46,918 nucleotides of DNA, taken from assembly GCA_021792555.1 (NCBI GenBank), contig JAJYUL010000030.1, positions 1-46,918 on the forward strand, given 5' to 3'. Positions 17,253 through 27,144 of the stretch are shown here, piece after piece. The first letter of the stretch is position 1, and the number at the start of each line of letters is the position of its first letter. This DNA comes from Pseudomonadota bacterium. Lineage in GTDB: Bacteria > Pseudomonadota > Gammaproteobacteria > Steroidobacterales > Steroidobacteraceae. Below the pieces are notes generated by a model. The model searched no databases. It was not told the origin of the DNA and was given only the letters and a program-made list of their open reading frames with translations. Both the position numbers and the translations under genes were made by a program.

Positions 17253-18674
17253 ATGGATCACGAGGAGTTCCGGCGGCTCGGGCACCAGCTGATCGACTGG
17301 ATCGCCGACTACCGGCGCGATTGCGCTGCGGGCGCCTTTCCGGTCATGGCGCGCCTGAACCCCGGGGAGGTGCGCGGCCGGCTGGCGCCGAGCGCGCCGC
17401 TCGATCCGCAGCCCATGGAGGAGGTGCTCGCCGATCTGTCCCGGATCGTCCTGCCTGGGTGCACCCACTGGCAGGACCCGCGGTTCTTCGCCTATTTCCC
17501 GTCCAACAGCACGCTCGCGGCGGTGCTCGGCGATCTGGCGAGCACCGGACTGGCGCAGCTCGGGCTGAACTGGCAGGCGAGCCCGGCGCTGACCGAGCTG
17601 GAGGACCTCACCACCGACTGGCTGCGCCAGATGATGGGGTTGTCGGAGAGTTGGAGCGGCGTGATCCAGGACACCGCCTCCACCGCGACGCTCGTGGCTC
17701 TGCTGTGCGCCCGCGAACGTGCCACGGACTACGGCGCCGCCCGCGGCGGACTGCAGGCACATGACCGGCCGCTCACGGTCTACATGACCAGCCAGAGCCA
17801 CAGTTCGGTCGAGAAGGCGGCGCTGCTCGCCGGGTTCGGACGTGACAACCTGCGGGTGATCGCCGTGGACGAGCAGTACCGAATGCGCCCGGACGCGCTG
17901 CGCGAGGCAATCGCCGCAGACGCTGCGCACGGGCTGCGTCCTTGCGCCGTCGTGGCCACGGTGGGCTCGACCGCGACGACCGCCATCGATCCGCTGGCGC
18001 CGTTGGCCGACGTCGCGCGCGCACAGGATGTGTGGCTGCACGTCGATGCCGCCCTGGCCGGCTCGGCGATGATCCTGCCGGAGTGCCGGCCCCTGTGGCT
18101 GGGCATCGAGCAGGCCGACTCGCTGGTCGTCAACGCGCACAAATGGCTCGGCGCCTCGTTCGACTGCTCGCTTTACTACGTGCGCGACCCGCAGCATCTG
18201 ATCCGTGTGATGTCGAGCAGCCCGAGCTACCTGCGCACCGCGGCGGACGAGACGGCGCGCAACCTGCGCGACTGGGGGATCCCGCTCGGCCGGCGCATGC
18301 GGGCGCTGAAGCTGTGGTTCCTCATCCGCGAGCAGGGCGTGAGCGGCCTGCAGACCCGTCTGCGGCGCGACCTCGCGCACGCGCGCTGGCTCGCCGAGCG
18401 CATCGATGCGGCGGGCCAGTGGCGGCGTCTTGCGCCGGTGGCCCTGCAGACCGTGTGCGTCCGGCACGAGCCGCCGGGGCTCGAAGGCGATGCGCTCGAT
18501 CGCCACACCCTCGCGTGGGCGCGGCGCATCAATGAGTCCGGTCAGGCCTACCTCACCCCGGCGATGCTCGACGGCCGCTGGATGGTCCGGGTGTCGTTCG
18601 GTGTGGAAGCGACCGAGCATCGCCACGTCGAGGCGCTCTGGGCGCTGATGCAGTCGGCCGCCGCGGCCGCCTAG
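17253..18674 (+). CDS. Group II PLP-dependent amino-acid decarboxylase (aromatic L-amino-acid decarboxylase type)
   Basis: This 473-residue protein belongs to fold-type I PLP decarboxylases acting on aromatic amino acids (DOPA, tyrosine, tryptophan). Visible active-site residues are His183 in SQSHSSVEKA (stacking on PLP), Asp265 and the nearby Ala in HVDAALAGSA, and the His296-Lys297 pair in NAHKWLGASFDCS, where Lys297 should bind PLP. The N-terminal three-helix segment, starting EEFRRLGHQLIDWIADYR, and the FAYFPSN loop are typical. Substrate cannot be fixed from sequence. It begins seven bases after tldD with no strong ribosome binding site of its own, so its expression probably depends on that operon. 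Confidence 0.9.
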   Translation: MDHEEFRRLGHQLIDWIADYRRDCAAGAFPVMARLNPGEVRGRLAPSAPLDPQPMEEVLADLSRIVLPGCTHWQDPRFFAYFPSNSTLAAVLGDLASTGLAQLGLNWQASPALTELEDLTTDWLRQMMGLSESWSGVIQDTASTATLVALLCARERATDYGAARGGLQAHDRPLTVYMTSQSHSSVEKAALLAGFGRDNLRVIAVDEQYRMRPDALREAIAADAAHGLRPCAVVATVGSTATTAIDPLAPLADVARAQDVWLHVDAALAGSAMILPECRPLWLGIEQADSLVVNAHKWLGASFDCSLYYVRDPQHLIRVMSSSPSYLRTAADETARNLRDWGIPLGRRMRALKLWFLIREQGVSGLQTRLRRDLAHARWLAERIDAAGQWRRLAPVALQTVCVRHEPPGLEGDALDRHTLAWARRINESGQAYLTPAMLDGRWMVRVSFGVEATEHRHVEALWALMQSAAAAA

Positions 18675-18675
18675 A

Positions 18676-18689
18676 GCGGGCACGCCCGC
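18676..18689. terminator. Short GC hairpin between convergent genes
   Basis: GCGGGCACGCCCGC can fold into a five-base-pair stem with a four-base loop in the 25-base gap between the decarboxylase and the DUF465 gene. There is no T-run on either side, so it is at most a weak or Rho-assisted stop for both transcripts. Confidence 0.25.
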
Positions 18690-18699
18690 GCGGCCGTCC

Positions 18700-18930
18700 C
18701 TACGCGTTCAAGTCGGGAATGAGCTCGCTCTCCAGGCGCGTGATCTGATCCTTCAGCACCAGCTTGCGCTTCTTCAGGCGCTTCAGCTGCAGCTCATCGA
18801 TGTGCATGTCGAGGGACAGCCGGCCGATCACCTCATCGAGATCACGGTGCTCGATGCGCAGCTGCCGCAGCTTCTCCATGTTGCGGAACAGCTCCCGATC
18901 GATGTTGTCTTCGGTTTCGGTATCCATCAT
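18700..18930 (-). CDS. YdcH family protein (DUF465)
   Basis: This small 76-residue, helix-rich protein has no signal peptide or membrane segment. The core segments LRIEHRDLDEVIGRLS and ELQLKRLKKRKLVLKDQI match DUF465/YdcH proteins, which have a characteristic L-x-x-E-H-x-x-L-D pattern and an L-K-K-x-K-L-x-L-K-D motif. Function is not established. The start could be either of two adjacent ATG codons at 18928-18930 or 18925-18927. It lies 107 bases downstream of rhlB on the same strand and is convergent with the decarboxylase gene. Confidence 0.85.
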   Translation of the reverse strand: MMDTETEDNIDRELFRNMEKLRQLRIEHRDLDEVIGRLSLDMHIDELQLKRLKKRKLVLKDQITRLESELIPDLNA

Positions 18931-19037
18931 GGCGCACAGTGATCGCCGCTCGAGGGGCGAAGGCCGCCCCGTGCGCTGCGCCGTGCCGGCCGCCGCAGCG
19001 TCGCCCTATCATACCGCGCGCCGGCCGGGGCGGGGCG

Positions 19038-20351
19038 TCAGCCCGGCCGATGCGGCTTGCCGCGTCCGCGCCGGCCCGCCGGCCCGCCCGCTCCCGGCCG
19101 CGGCCGGCGGCCCGGGCGTGGCCCGCCGCGGCGGGGCCCGCGCCGATGCTCCGGCAGCGCCTCGGGTTGGGCAAGTCCGGTGGCAAGCAGCTCCGGGGCG
19201 ATCGGCGCGGAGGGAATCTTGTGCCCGATGTAGCTCTCGATCTCCGGCAGCGCCACGGCGTACTCCTCGCAGGCGAAGCTGATGGCATCGCCCTCGGCGC
19301 CGGCGCGCGCGGTGCGGCCGATGCGGTGCACGTAGTCGGCGGCATCCTGCGGCAGATCGAAGTTGAACACGTGGCTGACCTCGGGAATGTGCAGCCCGCG
19401 CGAGGCGACGTCGGTGGCGATCAGCACCGCCAGATCCCCGTTGTGGAAGTCACGCAGGAAGCGCAGCCGCTTCGCCTGCGGCACGTCGCCGGAGAGCGCC
19501 TGGGCGTGAAACGCGTTGGCGCGCAGCACGGCCTCGAGCTTCTCGGCCATGCGCTTGGTGTTGACGAAAATCATGGTCCGGCGCGCCTCGCTCTGGCGCA
19601 GCAGCCCGATCAGCAGCGGGATCTTCTCCTCCATCGACGGGTAGTACATGATCTGGCGGATCCCGTCGACGGTCTTCTTGTCCGGCTCGATGCGCACCAG
19701 CTCGGGGTTGTTCATGTGCTCGTAGGCGAGCTCGAGCACCCGGTAGGACAGCGTCGCTGAAAACAACATCGACTGGCGCCGCTCCGGCGGCGGCAGCCGG
19801 CGCAGCAGGTAGCGGATGTCGGCGATGAAGCCGAGGTCGAACATGCGGTCGGCTTCATCGAGCACCAGGGTCTGCACGTGCTTCAGGTCGAAGACGCGCT
19901 GCTTGAAGTAATCGATCAGGCGCCCCGGCGTGCCGATCAGCACGTCGATGCCCTCCTCGAGCGTGCGGCGCTGCTTGTCGTAGTCGATGCCGCCGTAGAC
20001 GACCGCATGCTTCAGCCCGGTATGCCGGCCGAGCGTCTCGGCGTCGTGATGGATCTGCACCGCGAGCTCGCGCGTCGGGGCGAGAATCAGCGCGCGCGCC
20101 GAGGTTGCAGTGCGCCCGGGCGGCGGGGAGTGGGTGAGCAGCGTGTGATACAGAGCCACCAGGAACGCGGCGGTCTTGCCGGTACCGGTCTGGGCCTGCC
20201 CGGCCACGTCCCGGCCGGTGAGCGCAATCGGCAGCGTCTGCGCCTGGATGGGCGTGCATTGTGTGAAGCCGGCGTCGCGGATGCCCGCGAGGACCGGCGC
20301 GGCGAGTCCGAGACTGTCGAAGGTCACGGTGTGTGCGAGCGGTTCGTTCAT
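19038..20351 (-). CDS. rhlB: DEAD-box RNA helicase RhlB
   Basis: RhlB is the helicase of the gammaproteobacterial RNA degradosome, unwinding structured RNA for PNPase and RNase E. I start at the ATG at 20351, preceded by GGAGAATCG; an upstream frame adds 32 residues without support. The 437-residue product has the Q-motif CTPIQAQTLPIAL, Walker A AQTGTGKT, PTRELAVQIH, VLDEADRMFDLGF, SATLSYRVLELAYE and HRIGRTARAGAEG. It ends in a basic glycine/arginine-rich tail of about 40 residues, a likely RNA contact. SATLSYR and YIGHKIP favour RhlB over RhlE, as does its position divergent from trxA-rho. Confidence 0.92.
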   Translation of the reverse strand: MNEPLAHTVTFDSLGLAAPVLAGIRDAGFTQCTPIQAQTLPIALTGRDVAGQAQTGTGKTAAFLVALYHTLLTHSPPPGRTATSARALILAPTRELAVQIHHDAETLGRHTGLKHAVVYGGIDYDKQRRTLEEGIDVLIGTPGRLIDYFKQRVFDLKHVQTLVLDEADRMFDLGFIADIRYLLRRLPPPERRQSMLFSATLSYRVLELAYEHMNNPELVRIEPDKKTVDGIRQIMYYPSMEEKIPLLIGLLRQSEARRTMIFVNTKRMAEKLEAVLRANAFHAQALSGDVPQAKRLRFLRDFHNGDLAVLIATDVASRGLHIPEVSHVFNFDLPQDAADYVHRIGRTARAGAEGDAISFACEEYAVALPEIESYIGHKIPSAPIAPELLATGLAQPEALPEHRRGPRRGGPRPGRRPRPGAGGPAGRRGRGKPHRPG

Positions 20352-20462
20352 CGATTCTCCAGCGCGCGCCGGCCGCGGGCTGCAAGCCGCGGGAAGGCGC
20401 CGCCTAAGCGGTTGTGGTAATATACGTTTATCGAATAGTGCGCCCATGGTACCTGCTGCCGC

Positions 20463-20474
20463 GTCCGCGCGGAC
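20463..20474. repeat. Palindrome GTCCGC/GCGGAC, copy 1
   Basis: GTCCGCGCGGAC is a perfect 12-base palindrome. The same six-base arms recur at 20483-20500 and, in reversed arm order, at 20731-20748. Confidence 0.5.
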
Positions 20475-20482
20475 AGCCGGCC

Positions 20483-20500
20483 CGGTCCGCTTGCGGACCG
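20483..20500. repeat. Palindrome CGGTCCGC-TT-GCGGACCG, copy 2
   Basis: Perfect eight-base arms are separated by TT. The two-base gap is too short for a stable RNA loop unless inner pairs open, so it could act either as a DNA operator or as a hairpin. It lies nine bases from copy 1. Confidence 0.55.
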
Positions 20501-20730
20501 ATGCGCAGCGCCGGCCGGCACGCCAAGCACGTGCCCGGCCTTGCCGCCCGCGGGGCGTACCGGTTGGAATTTCAGCGGCCGATCTGCAGGTGTTTCGGCT
20601 CTCATGACGCGGGGGGGGCGTCGTGCGCGGCCCGGGTGCGGGCGGCAGCGGCTTTGGGTCACAGTGTTGAACGGAGGTCTGGGTGGGCCTTGCAAAAGCG
20701 CCCCGGAAGCGCTAAAAAGCACGTCAGTGG

Positions 20731-20748
20731 GCGGACCAGCCGGTCCGC
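20731..20748. repeat. Palindrome GCGGACC-AGCC-GGTCCGC, copy 3
   Basis: Seven-base perfect arms enclose AGCC. The arm order is the reverse of copies 1 and 2. In RNA it would form a stable tetraloop hairpin about 190 bases upstream of the trxA start. Confidence 0.55.
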
Positions 20749-20941
20749 GCCTGCCGGCCCCAGGGGGCGCTCCAAGCAGGCACCATCCTAATTGAATCAA
20801 GCTCGATACCTCATTACTTCACGAGTTAGTGTAACCGTTTGACGGGTATTTCCGGCAGGGGCGTTCTCAGCCCGCCACCCGGCCTCGATAGCCCTTTCGC
20901 CAATCCCGACAAAAAACTGCCTTCGACGGAGGTTGAACCGC

Positions 20942-21271
20942 GTGAGCAATCCGCACATCGTCCATACCACGGACGCCACTTTTGCGCAGGATGTCCTGCA
21001 GTCCGACAAGCCTGTGCTGCTTGATTTCTGGGCGGAGTGGTGCGGTCCGTGCAAGATGATCGCCCCGATATTGGACGAGATCGCCGGCGAGTACCAGGAC
21101 CGCATCAAGATCGCCAAGCTCAACATCGATGAGAATCCGCAGACCCCGCCGAAGTACGGCATCCGCGGCATTCCGACGCTGATCCTGTTCAAGAACGGCA
21201 CGGTCGAGGCCCAGAAGGTCGGCGCCGTGTCCAAATCCCAACTTTCGGCATTTCTGGAAAGCAATCTGTGA
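20942..21271 (+). CDS. trxA: Thioredoxin 1
   Basis: This cytosolic dithiol reductant supplies electrons to ribonucleotide reductase, methionine sulfoxide reductases and the inner-membrane DsbD pathway. The GTG at 20942 is chosen because GGAGG lies nine bases upstream; a TTG three codons earlier touches that site and is rejected. The product has 109 residues, the same as E. coli thioredoxin. It has the redox motif WCGPC within [20 protein letters not shown] and the cis-proline loop [11 protein letters not shown]. Its stop overlaps the rho GTG start by four bases (GTGA), a sign of coupled translation. Confidence 0.96.
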   Translation: MSNPHIVHTTDATFAQDVLQSDKPVLLDFWAEWCGPCKMIAPILDEIAGEYQDRIKIAKLNIDENPQTPPKYGIRGIPTLILFKNGTVEAQKVGAVSKSQLSAFLESNL

Positions 21272-22713
21272 GAGGCTACCTCGGCAATCAGGGCCGCAAC
21301 CGGTCCAAGGGCCAGCGCCACGGCAATCGTGAACGCGACGGCAACCGCGCCAACGGCAACACCGGCGGCCGTCCCGACGACCTGCACGATGACGTGTTCG
21401 AGGCCGACGAGTCGGAAATCATCAGTCCCGCCGAGCTTGCGCAGTCGCGCAACTCGATGAACCTGACCGAGCTCAAGGCCAAGCCCATCCACGAGCTCGT
21501 GAAGGTCGCCGAGTCCATGGGGCTCGAGAACCTCGCCCGCTCGCGCAAGCAGGACATCATCTTCTCGATCCTCAAGGCGCACGCACGCAACGGCGAGAAC
21601 ATCTACGGCGACGGCGTGCTCGAGATCCTGCAGGACGGCTTCGGCTTCCTGCGCTCGGCGGACGGCTCGTACCTCGCCGGCCCCGACGACATCTACATCA
21701 GCCCGAGTCAGATCCGCCGCTTCAATCTGCGCACCGGCGACACGATCTCGGGACTCATCCGTCCGCCGAAGGACGGGGAGCGCTACTTCGCGCTGCTGAA
21801 GGTCGGGGAGATCAACTTCGACTCCCCGGAGAGCTCGCGCAACAAGGTGCTGTTCGAGAATCTCACGCCGCTGCACCCGACCAAGCGATTGAAGCTCGAG
21901 CGCGGCAACGGCTCCACCGAGGACCTCACCGCGCGCACCATCGACCTGGTGGCGCCGATCGGCAAAGGCCAGCGCGGCCTGATCGTCTCCCCGCCGAAAG
22001 CCGGCAAGACGATGCTGCTGCAGAACATCGCCACCTCCCTCACCGCCAACCATCCGGAGATCTATCTGATCGTGCTGCTCATCGACGAGCGGCCCGAGGA
22101 AGTGACCGAGATGCAGCGCACCGTCAAGGGCGAGGTCGTCTCGAGCACCTTCGATGAGCCGGCCGCCCGCCACGTGCAGGTCGCCGAGATGGTCATCGAG
22201 AAGGCCAAGCGCCTGGTCGAGCACAAAAAGGATGTGGTGATCCTGCTCGACTCGATTACGCGCCTGGCGCGAGCCTACAACACGGTGGTGCCGTCCTCCG
22301 GCAAGGTGCTCACTGGTGGCGTGGACGCCAATGCGCTGCAGCGCCCGAAGCGCTTCTTCGGGGCGGCCCGCAACATCGAGGAGGGCGGCAGTCTCACCAT
22401 CCTCGCTACCGCGCTGATCGATACCGGCTCGAAGATGGACGACGTCATCTACGAGGAGTTCAAGGGCACCGGCAACAGCGAGATTCACCTCGACCGGCGC
22501 ATCGCCGAGAAGCGGGTGTTCCCGGCGGTGAACATCAACCGCTCGGGCACGCGCAAGGAAGAGCTCATCACCGATCAGGGCGAGCTCGCCAAGATGTGGA
22601 TCCTGCGCAAGCTGTTGCACCCCATGGACGAGCTCGCCGCCATCGAGTTCCTGCTCGATAAGCTCAAGGACACCAAGTCGAACAGCGAGTTCTTCGAGGC
22701 GATGAAGCGCTAG
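21268..22713 (+). CDS. rho: Transcription termination factor Rho with N-terminal extension
   Basis: Rho is a hexameric RNA-dependent ATPase that terminates transcription. The 481-residue frame starts at a GTG overlapping the trxA stop, with GGAAAG six bases upstream. Canonical Rho begins at residue 64 ([17 protein letters not shown]), and from there the remaining 418 residues match the usual length. The N-terminal helix bundle and cold-shock-like RNA-binding domain (DGFGFLRS) are followed by Walker A PPKAGKT near 241-247, [13 protein letters not shown] and the Q-loop/R-loop region. The 63-residue extension is rich in Asn, Arg and Gly, then acidic. The internal ATG at 21457 lacks a ribosome binding site, so the long form is favoured. 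Confidence 0.95.
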   Translation: MRGYLGNQGRNRSKGQRHGNRERDGNRANGNTGGRPDDLHDDVFEADESEIISPAELAQSRNSMNLTELKAKPIHELVKVAESMGLENLARSRKQDIIFSILKAHARNGENIYGDGVLEILQDGFGFLRSADGSYLAGPDDIYISPSQIRRFNLRTGDTISGLIRPPKDGERYFALLKVGEINFDSPESSRNKVLFENLTPLHPTKRLKLERGNGSTEDLTARTIDLVAPIGKGQRGLIVSPPKAGKTMLLQNIATSLTANHPEIYLIVLLIDERPEEVTEMQRTVKGEVVSSTFDEPAARHVQVAEMVIEKAKRLVEHKKDVVILLDSITRLARAYNTVVPSSGKVLTGGVDANALQRPKRFFGAARNIEEGGSLTILATALIDTGSKMDDVIYEEFKGTGNSEIHLDRRIAEKRVFPAVNINRSGTRKEELITDQGELAKMWILRKLLHPMDELAAIEFLLDKLKDTKSNSEFFEAMKR

Positions 22714-22958
22714 ATGTCCGCGGGGTGTCGCATCGAGGTTCCGGCCGCGAGCAAAGTTGCCTCTGAGAAGTGGGAACTGTGTCCGGCCCGATGCCCCATA
22801 AGGGTTCCGGGCGAGCGCAGGTTGCGACTCTGGCGCGGCATGCGCGGCGAAAGAGCCGTACGAGAGCACTGAGAGACGGGGCGGACGAGCCTATCGGACT
22901 TGTGGCGGCGGTCGCGGGGGGCGACCCGGGCGCCGCTCCTGTGCCGGCGGCGGCGGAA
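22714..22958. other. Convergent rho-purD spacer
   Basis: This 245-base gap lies between convergent genes. It contains a strong GC hairpin, listed separately. No protein gene or other motif was recognised. Confidence 0.4.
22904..22936. terminator. GC-rich hairpin between rho and purD
   Basis: GGTCGC and GCGACC pair around five G residues, and flanking GCGGC/GCCGC arms extend the stem after a small bulge. There is no adjacent T-run. Its place between convergent operons suggests a bidirectional transcript end, but a Rho-independent terminator is not clear. Confidence 0.35.
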
Positions 22959-24254
22959 TCAGCCGCGCCGTTCGCGAGCGATCGCGCGGTAGCCGATGTC
23001 CCGCCGATACTGCATGTCGGGCCAGTGGATCGCCCCGGCCAGCGCGTACGCGCTCTCGGCGGCCGCGGAAACGGACTCGCCGAGTCCCACTGCACATAGC
23101 ACCCGTCCGCCGTCGGTGAGGACCCGGCCGTCCTCCAGGCGCGTGCCGGCATGGAACACCTTGCCGCGGCCGGCGGCGAGCGCGGCCGCCTGCTCGAGCC
23201 CCTCGATGCAATCGCCCTTGCGCACCGCGTCAGGATATCCGCCCGCGGCGAGCACGACGCCGAGCGCGGCCCTCGGGTCCCATTCGGCGTTCACCGTATC
23301 GAGGCGGCCCGCGAGCGCCGCCTCGCACAGCACCGTCAGGTCCGAGCGCAGCCGGCTCAATACCGGCTGGGTTTCCGGGTCGCCGAAGCGGCAGTTGAAT
23401 TCGAGTACATTCGGCGTGCCGTCCTCGGCGACCATCAACCCGGCGTAGAGAAATCCCGTGTAGGGTGTGCCATCGGCGGCGAGTCCGGCGAGCGTGGGCC
23501 CGATGACCTCGCGCATGATGCGCGCGTGCAGCTCGGGTGTGACGCGCGGCGCCGGTGAGTACGCGCCCATGCCTCCGGTATTCGGGCCCCGGTCGCCGTC
23601 GTCGCGGCGCTTGTGGTCCTGGGAGGTGGCGAGCGGCAGCACGTGGACGCCGTCGGCCATGACGATGAAGCTGATCTCCTCCCCGCGCAGAAACTCCTCG
23701 ACCACCACTTGCTCGCCGGCGTGGCCGAACCGGCCGGCGAACATCTCGCCGACCGCCGCGCGCGCCTCCTCGAGCGTCTCGGCGATGATCACGCCCTTGC
23801 CGGCGGCGAGCCCGCTCGCCTTGATCACGAGCGGCAGCGGCTGCCGCTCGAGCCAGGATGGATCGTAGTCCTCGCGCCTGAAGGTGCGGGAGCGGGCCGT
23901 GGGAATGCCGTGGCGCTCGAGGAAGTCCTTGGTGAAGGCCTTGGAGCCCTCCAGGCGCGCGGCCTGCCGGCGCGGGCCGAAGCAGGCGAGGCCGGCGGCC
24001 TCGAAGGCATCGACCACTCCGGCCACGAGCGGCCCCTCGGGCCCGACGATGGTGAGCTGAACGCCCTCGCGTCGGGCGAGATCGACGAGCGCCGGGATGT
24101 CCTCGGCGCCGACCGGCACATTGCGGCATTTCGGCTCGAGGGCGGTGCCGGCGTTGCCGGGCGCGACCAGCACCTCCTGCACGCGCGCGGAGGCGGCGCA
24201 TCGCCAGGCGAGCGCGTGTTCCCGGCCGCCCGCGCCAATGACGAGGACCTTCAT
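22959..24254 (-). CDS. purD: Phosphoribosylamine-glycine ligase
   Basis: PurD makes glycinamide ribonucleotide from phosphoribosylamine, glycine and ATP, step two of purine synthesis. The 431-residue ATP-grasp enzyme begins [17 protein letters not shown], the family N-terminal motif. Further landmarks are [31 protein letters not shown] (ATP-binding loop), [10 protein letters not shown] and [12 protein letters not shown] (metal ligands). The length is normal (about 430). It starts seven bases after purH, so translation is probably linked. It is the last gene of the long leftward cluster and faces rho. Confidence 0.97.
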   Translation of the reverse strand: MKVLVIGAGGREHALAWRCAASARVQEVLVAPGNAGTALEPKCRNVPVGAEDIPALVDLARREGVQLTIVGPEGPLVAGVVDAFEAAGLACFGPRRQAARLEGSKAFTKDFLERHGIPTARSRTFRREDYDPSWLERQPLPLVIKASGLAAGKGVIIAETLEEARAAVGEMFAGRFGHAGEQVVVEEFLRGEEISFIVMADGVHVLPLATSQDHKRRDDGDRGPNTGGMGAYSPAPRVTPELHARIMREVIGPTLAGLAADGTPYTGFLYAGLMVAEDGTPNVLEFNCRFGDPETQPVLSRLRSDLTVLCEAALAGRLDTVNAEWDPRAALGVVLAAGGYPDAVRKGDCIEGLEQAAALAAGRGKVFHAGTRLEDGRVLTDGGRVLCAVGLGESVSAAAESAYALAGAIHWPDMQYRRDIGYRAIARERRG

Positions 24255-24261
24255 CGGCGTG

Positions 24262-25827
<1,566 letters not shown>

Positions 25828-25836
25828 TACAACACG

Positions 25837-26127
25837 TCAGTTGGTCAGACCGAACTGCTTGAGTTTCTTGCGCAGGGTGCCGCGGTTGATGCCGAGGATA
25901 TCCGCCGCGCGGCTCTGGTTGCCCGCGACGTAGTCGAGCACCACGCGAAACAGCGGCTCCTCGACCTCGCGCAGCACCAGGCTGTACAGGTCCGCCGGAT
26001 GCGAGCCGTTCAGATGCGTGAAATAGTCGCTGAGCGCCCGTTCGGCATGACTGCGCAGCGGCAGTTCGTGACCATTGATGCGGATGCCCCCATCACGCCA
26101 CTGCTCGTTCTTTTTTTTTGCTGTCAT
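25837..26127 (-). CDS. fis: DNA-binding protein Fis
   Basis: Fis is a nucleoid-associated homodimer that bends DNA and activates rRNA promoters during fast growth. The 96-residue protein has the N-terminal beta-hairpin/activation region, helices A-B (DLYSLVLREVEEPLFRVVLD) and the C-terminal helix-turn-helix NQSRAADILGINRGTLRKKL, which is diagnostic. The length is close to E. coli Fis (98). Downstream of dusB by 27 bases, it follows the classic dusB-fis arrangement. An uninterrupted A9 run covers codons 3-6 (MTAKKKN), directly after the start. Confidence 0.95.
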   Translation of the reverse strand: MTAKKKNEQWRDGGIRINGHELPLRSHAERALSDYFTHLNGSHPADLYSLVLREVEEPLFRVVLDYVAGNQSRAADILGINRGTLRKKLKQFGLTN

Positions 26128-26154
26128 GTGAAATTCTCGAGTGAATCCGGTTCG

Positions 26155-27144
26155 TCAGGCCGCGCGCGCGCAGTCCGCTGCCCACGCGTCGAAGTGCCGG
26201 CGTGCGCGTGCGAGCTGCTCGTCCGCGTCCACCGCCGCCATCAGATCCAGACGGATCGGCTCCGGATCGGACAGGCATCGTTCGCAATACCAGCCGATGT
26301 GCTTGCGAGCGATGCGCACGCCAGTCTCCTCGCCGTAAAAACCGTACAGGGAGTCGAGGTGAGCGAGGATGATATCACGCACCTCGCCGCGCGACAGCGG
26401 TTGGCTCGCACGCGCATCGAGGTATGCATCGACGGCACGGAAGATCCACGGCTCGCCGAAGCTCGCGCGTCCGATCATGACACCGTCCGCCCCAGTGAAA
26501 TCAATCACTTTGCGTGCATCCTGCGGGCTGCGTATGTCGCCGTTGGCAAACACCGGAATGCGCACGGCGGACTTGATTTCGCGGATGGTTTGGTATTCGG
26601 CCTCGCCCTGGTAGAAATCGGCGCGCGTGCGGCCGTGGACCGCGAGCGCCTGAATTCCGTTGCGCTCGGCGAGGCGCGCGATCTGAAGGCCGTTGCGGTG
26701 CTCGCGATCCCATCCGGTGCGGATCTTCAGGGTGACCGGCACGTCCACCGCGCGCACCACGGCGGCGAGGATGCGCTCGATGAGCGCCTCATCGCGCAGC
26801 AGCGCCGAGCCGCAGAGCTTTCCGCACACCTTCTTCGCCGGGCAGCCCATGTTCAGGTCGATGATCTGCGCGCCGCGATCCACGCTCAGTCGGGCCGCCT
26901 GTGCCAGCACGTCGGGCTCGGCGCCCGCAAGCTGCACGACGCGAGGCTCGGGCTCGCCGGTGTGATCGAGGCGGCGGCGCGATTTCGCCGTATGCCACAG
27001 CCGCGCATCCGAGGTGAGCATCTCCGATGCCGCGAGGCCCGCCCCCAGGCGGCGGCAGAGGATGCGGAACGGCCGGTCCGTCACGCCCGCCATGGGAGCC
27101 AGCACTGCCCGCGAGGGCAGTGTGTACGGTCCGATGCGCAGCAT
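26155..27144 (-). CDS. dusB: tRNA-dihydrouridine synthase B
   Basis: DusB is an FMN enzyme that reduces uridine to dihydrouridine in the tRNA D-loop. The ATG at 27144 gives 329 residues beginning MLRIGPYTLPSRAVLAPMAG. An upstream frame adds seven residues, but this ATG shares a base with the preceding stop codon, implying coupling. Family motifs are APMAGVTDRPFR (FMN), the catalytic cysteine in NMGCPAKKVCGKL, KIRTGWD, HGRTRADFYQG and ANGDIRSPQDA. It is the gene just upstream of fis, as in most gammaproteobacteria. Confidence 0.95.
   Translation of the reverse strand: MLRIGPYTLPSRAVLAPMAGVTDRPFRILCRRLGAGLAASEMLTSDARLWHTAKSRRRLDHTGEPEPRVVQLAGAEPDVLAQAARLSVDRGAQIIDLNMGCPAKKVCGKLCGSALLRDEALIERILAAVVRAVDVPVTLKIRTGWDREHRNGLQIARLAERNGIQALAVHGRTRADFYQGEAEYQTIREIKSAVRIPVFANGDIRSPQDARKVIDFTGADGVMIGRASFGEPWIFRAVDAYLDARASQPLSRGEVRDIILAHLDSLYGFYGEETGVRIARKHIGWYCERCLSDPEPIRLDLMAAVDADEQLARARRHFDAWAADCARAA

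Larger units (their letters stand above)
20352..20941. other. 590-base rhlB-trxA divergent spacer with palindromes
   Basis: No credible protein gene was found. An AT-rich patch at 20411-20440 (containing AATATACGTTTATCGAATAG) probably holds the rhlB promoter on the minus strand, where TATATT could be a -10. A second AT-rich stretch at 20788-20850 is the likely trxA-rho promoter zone. TTGAAT at 20792 followed 17 bases later by TACTTC is a weak match. Three palindromes sharing GTCCGC/GCGGAC arms and a G8 run at 20611-20618 lie between them. The length is unusual for this compact window. Confidence 0.5.

Noticed and set aside
19038..20351. Assignment of the helicase as RhlE rather than RhlB
   Set aside because: The SATLSYR and YIGHKIP segments and the position divergent from trxA-rho agree with RhlB.
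20797..22869. A 690-codon minus-strand frame opposite trxA and rho
   Set aside because: It is antisense to two certain genes, and composition alone explains the open frame.
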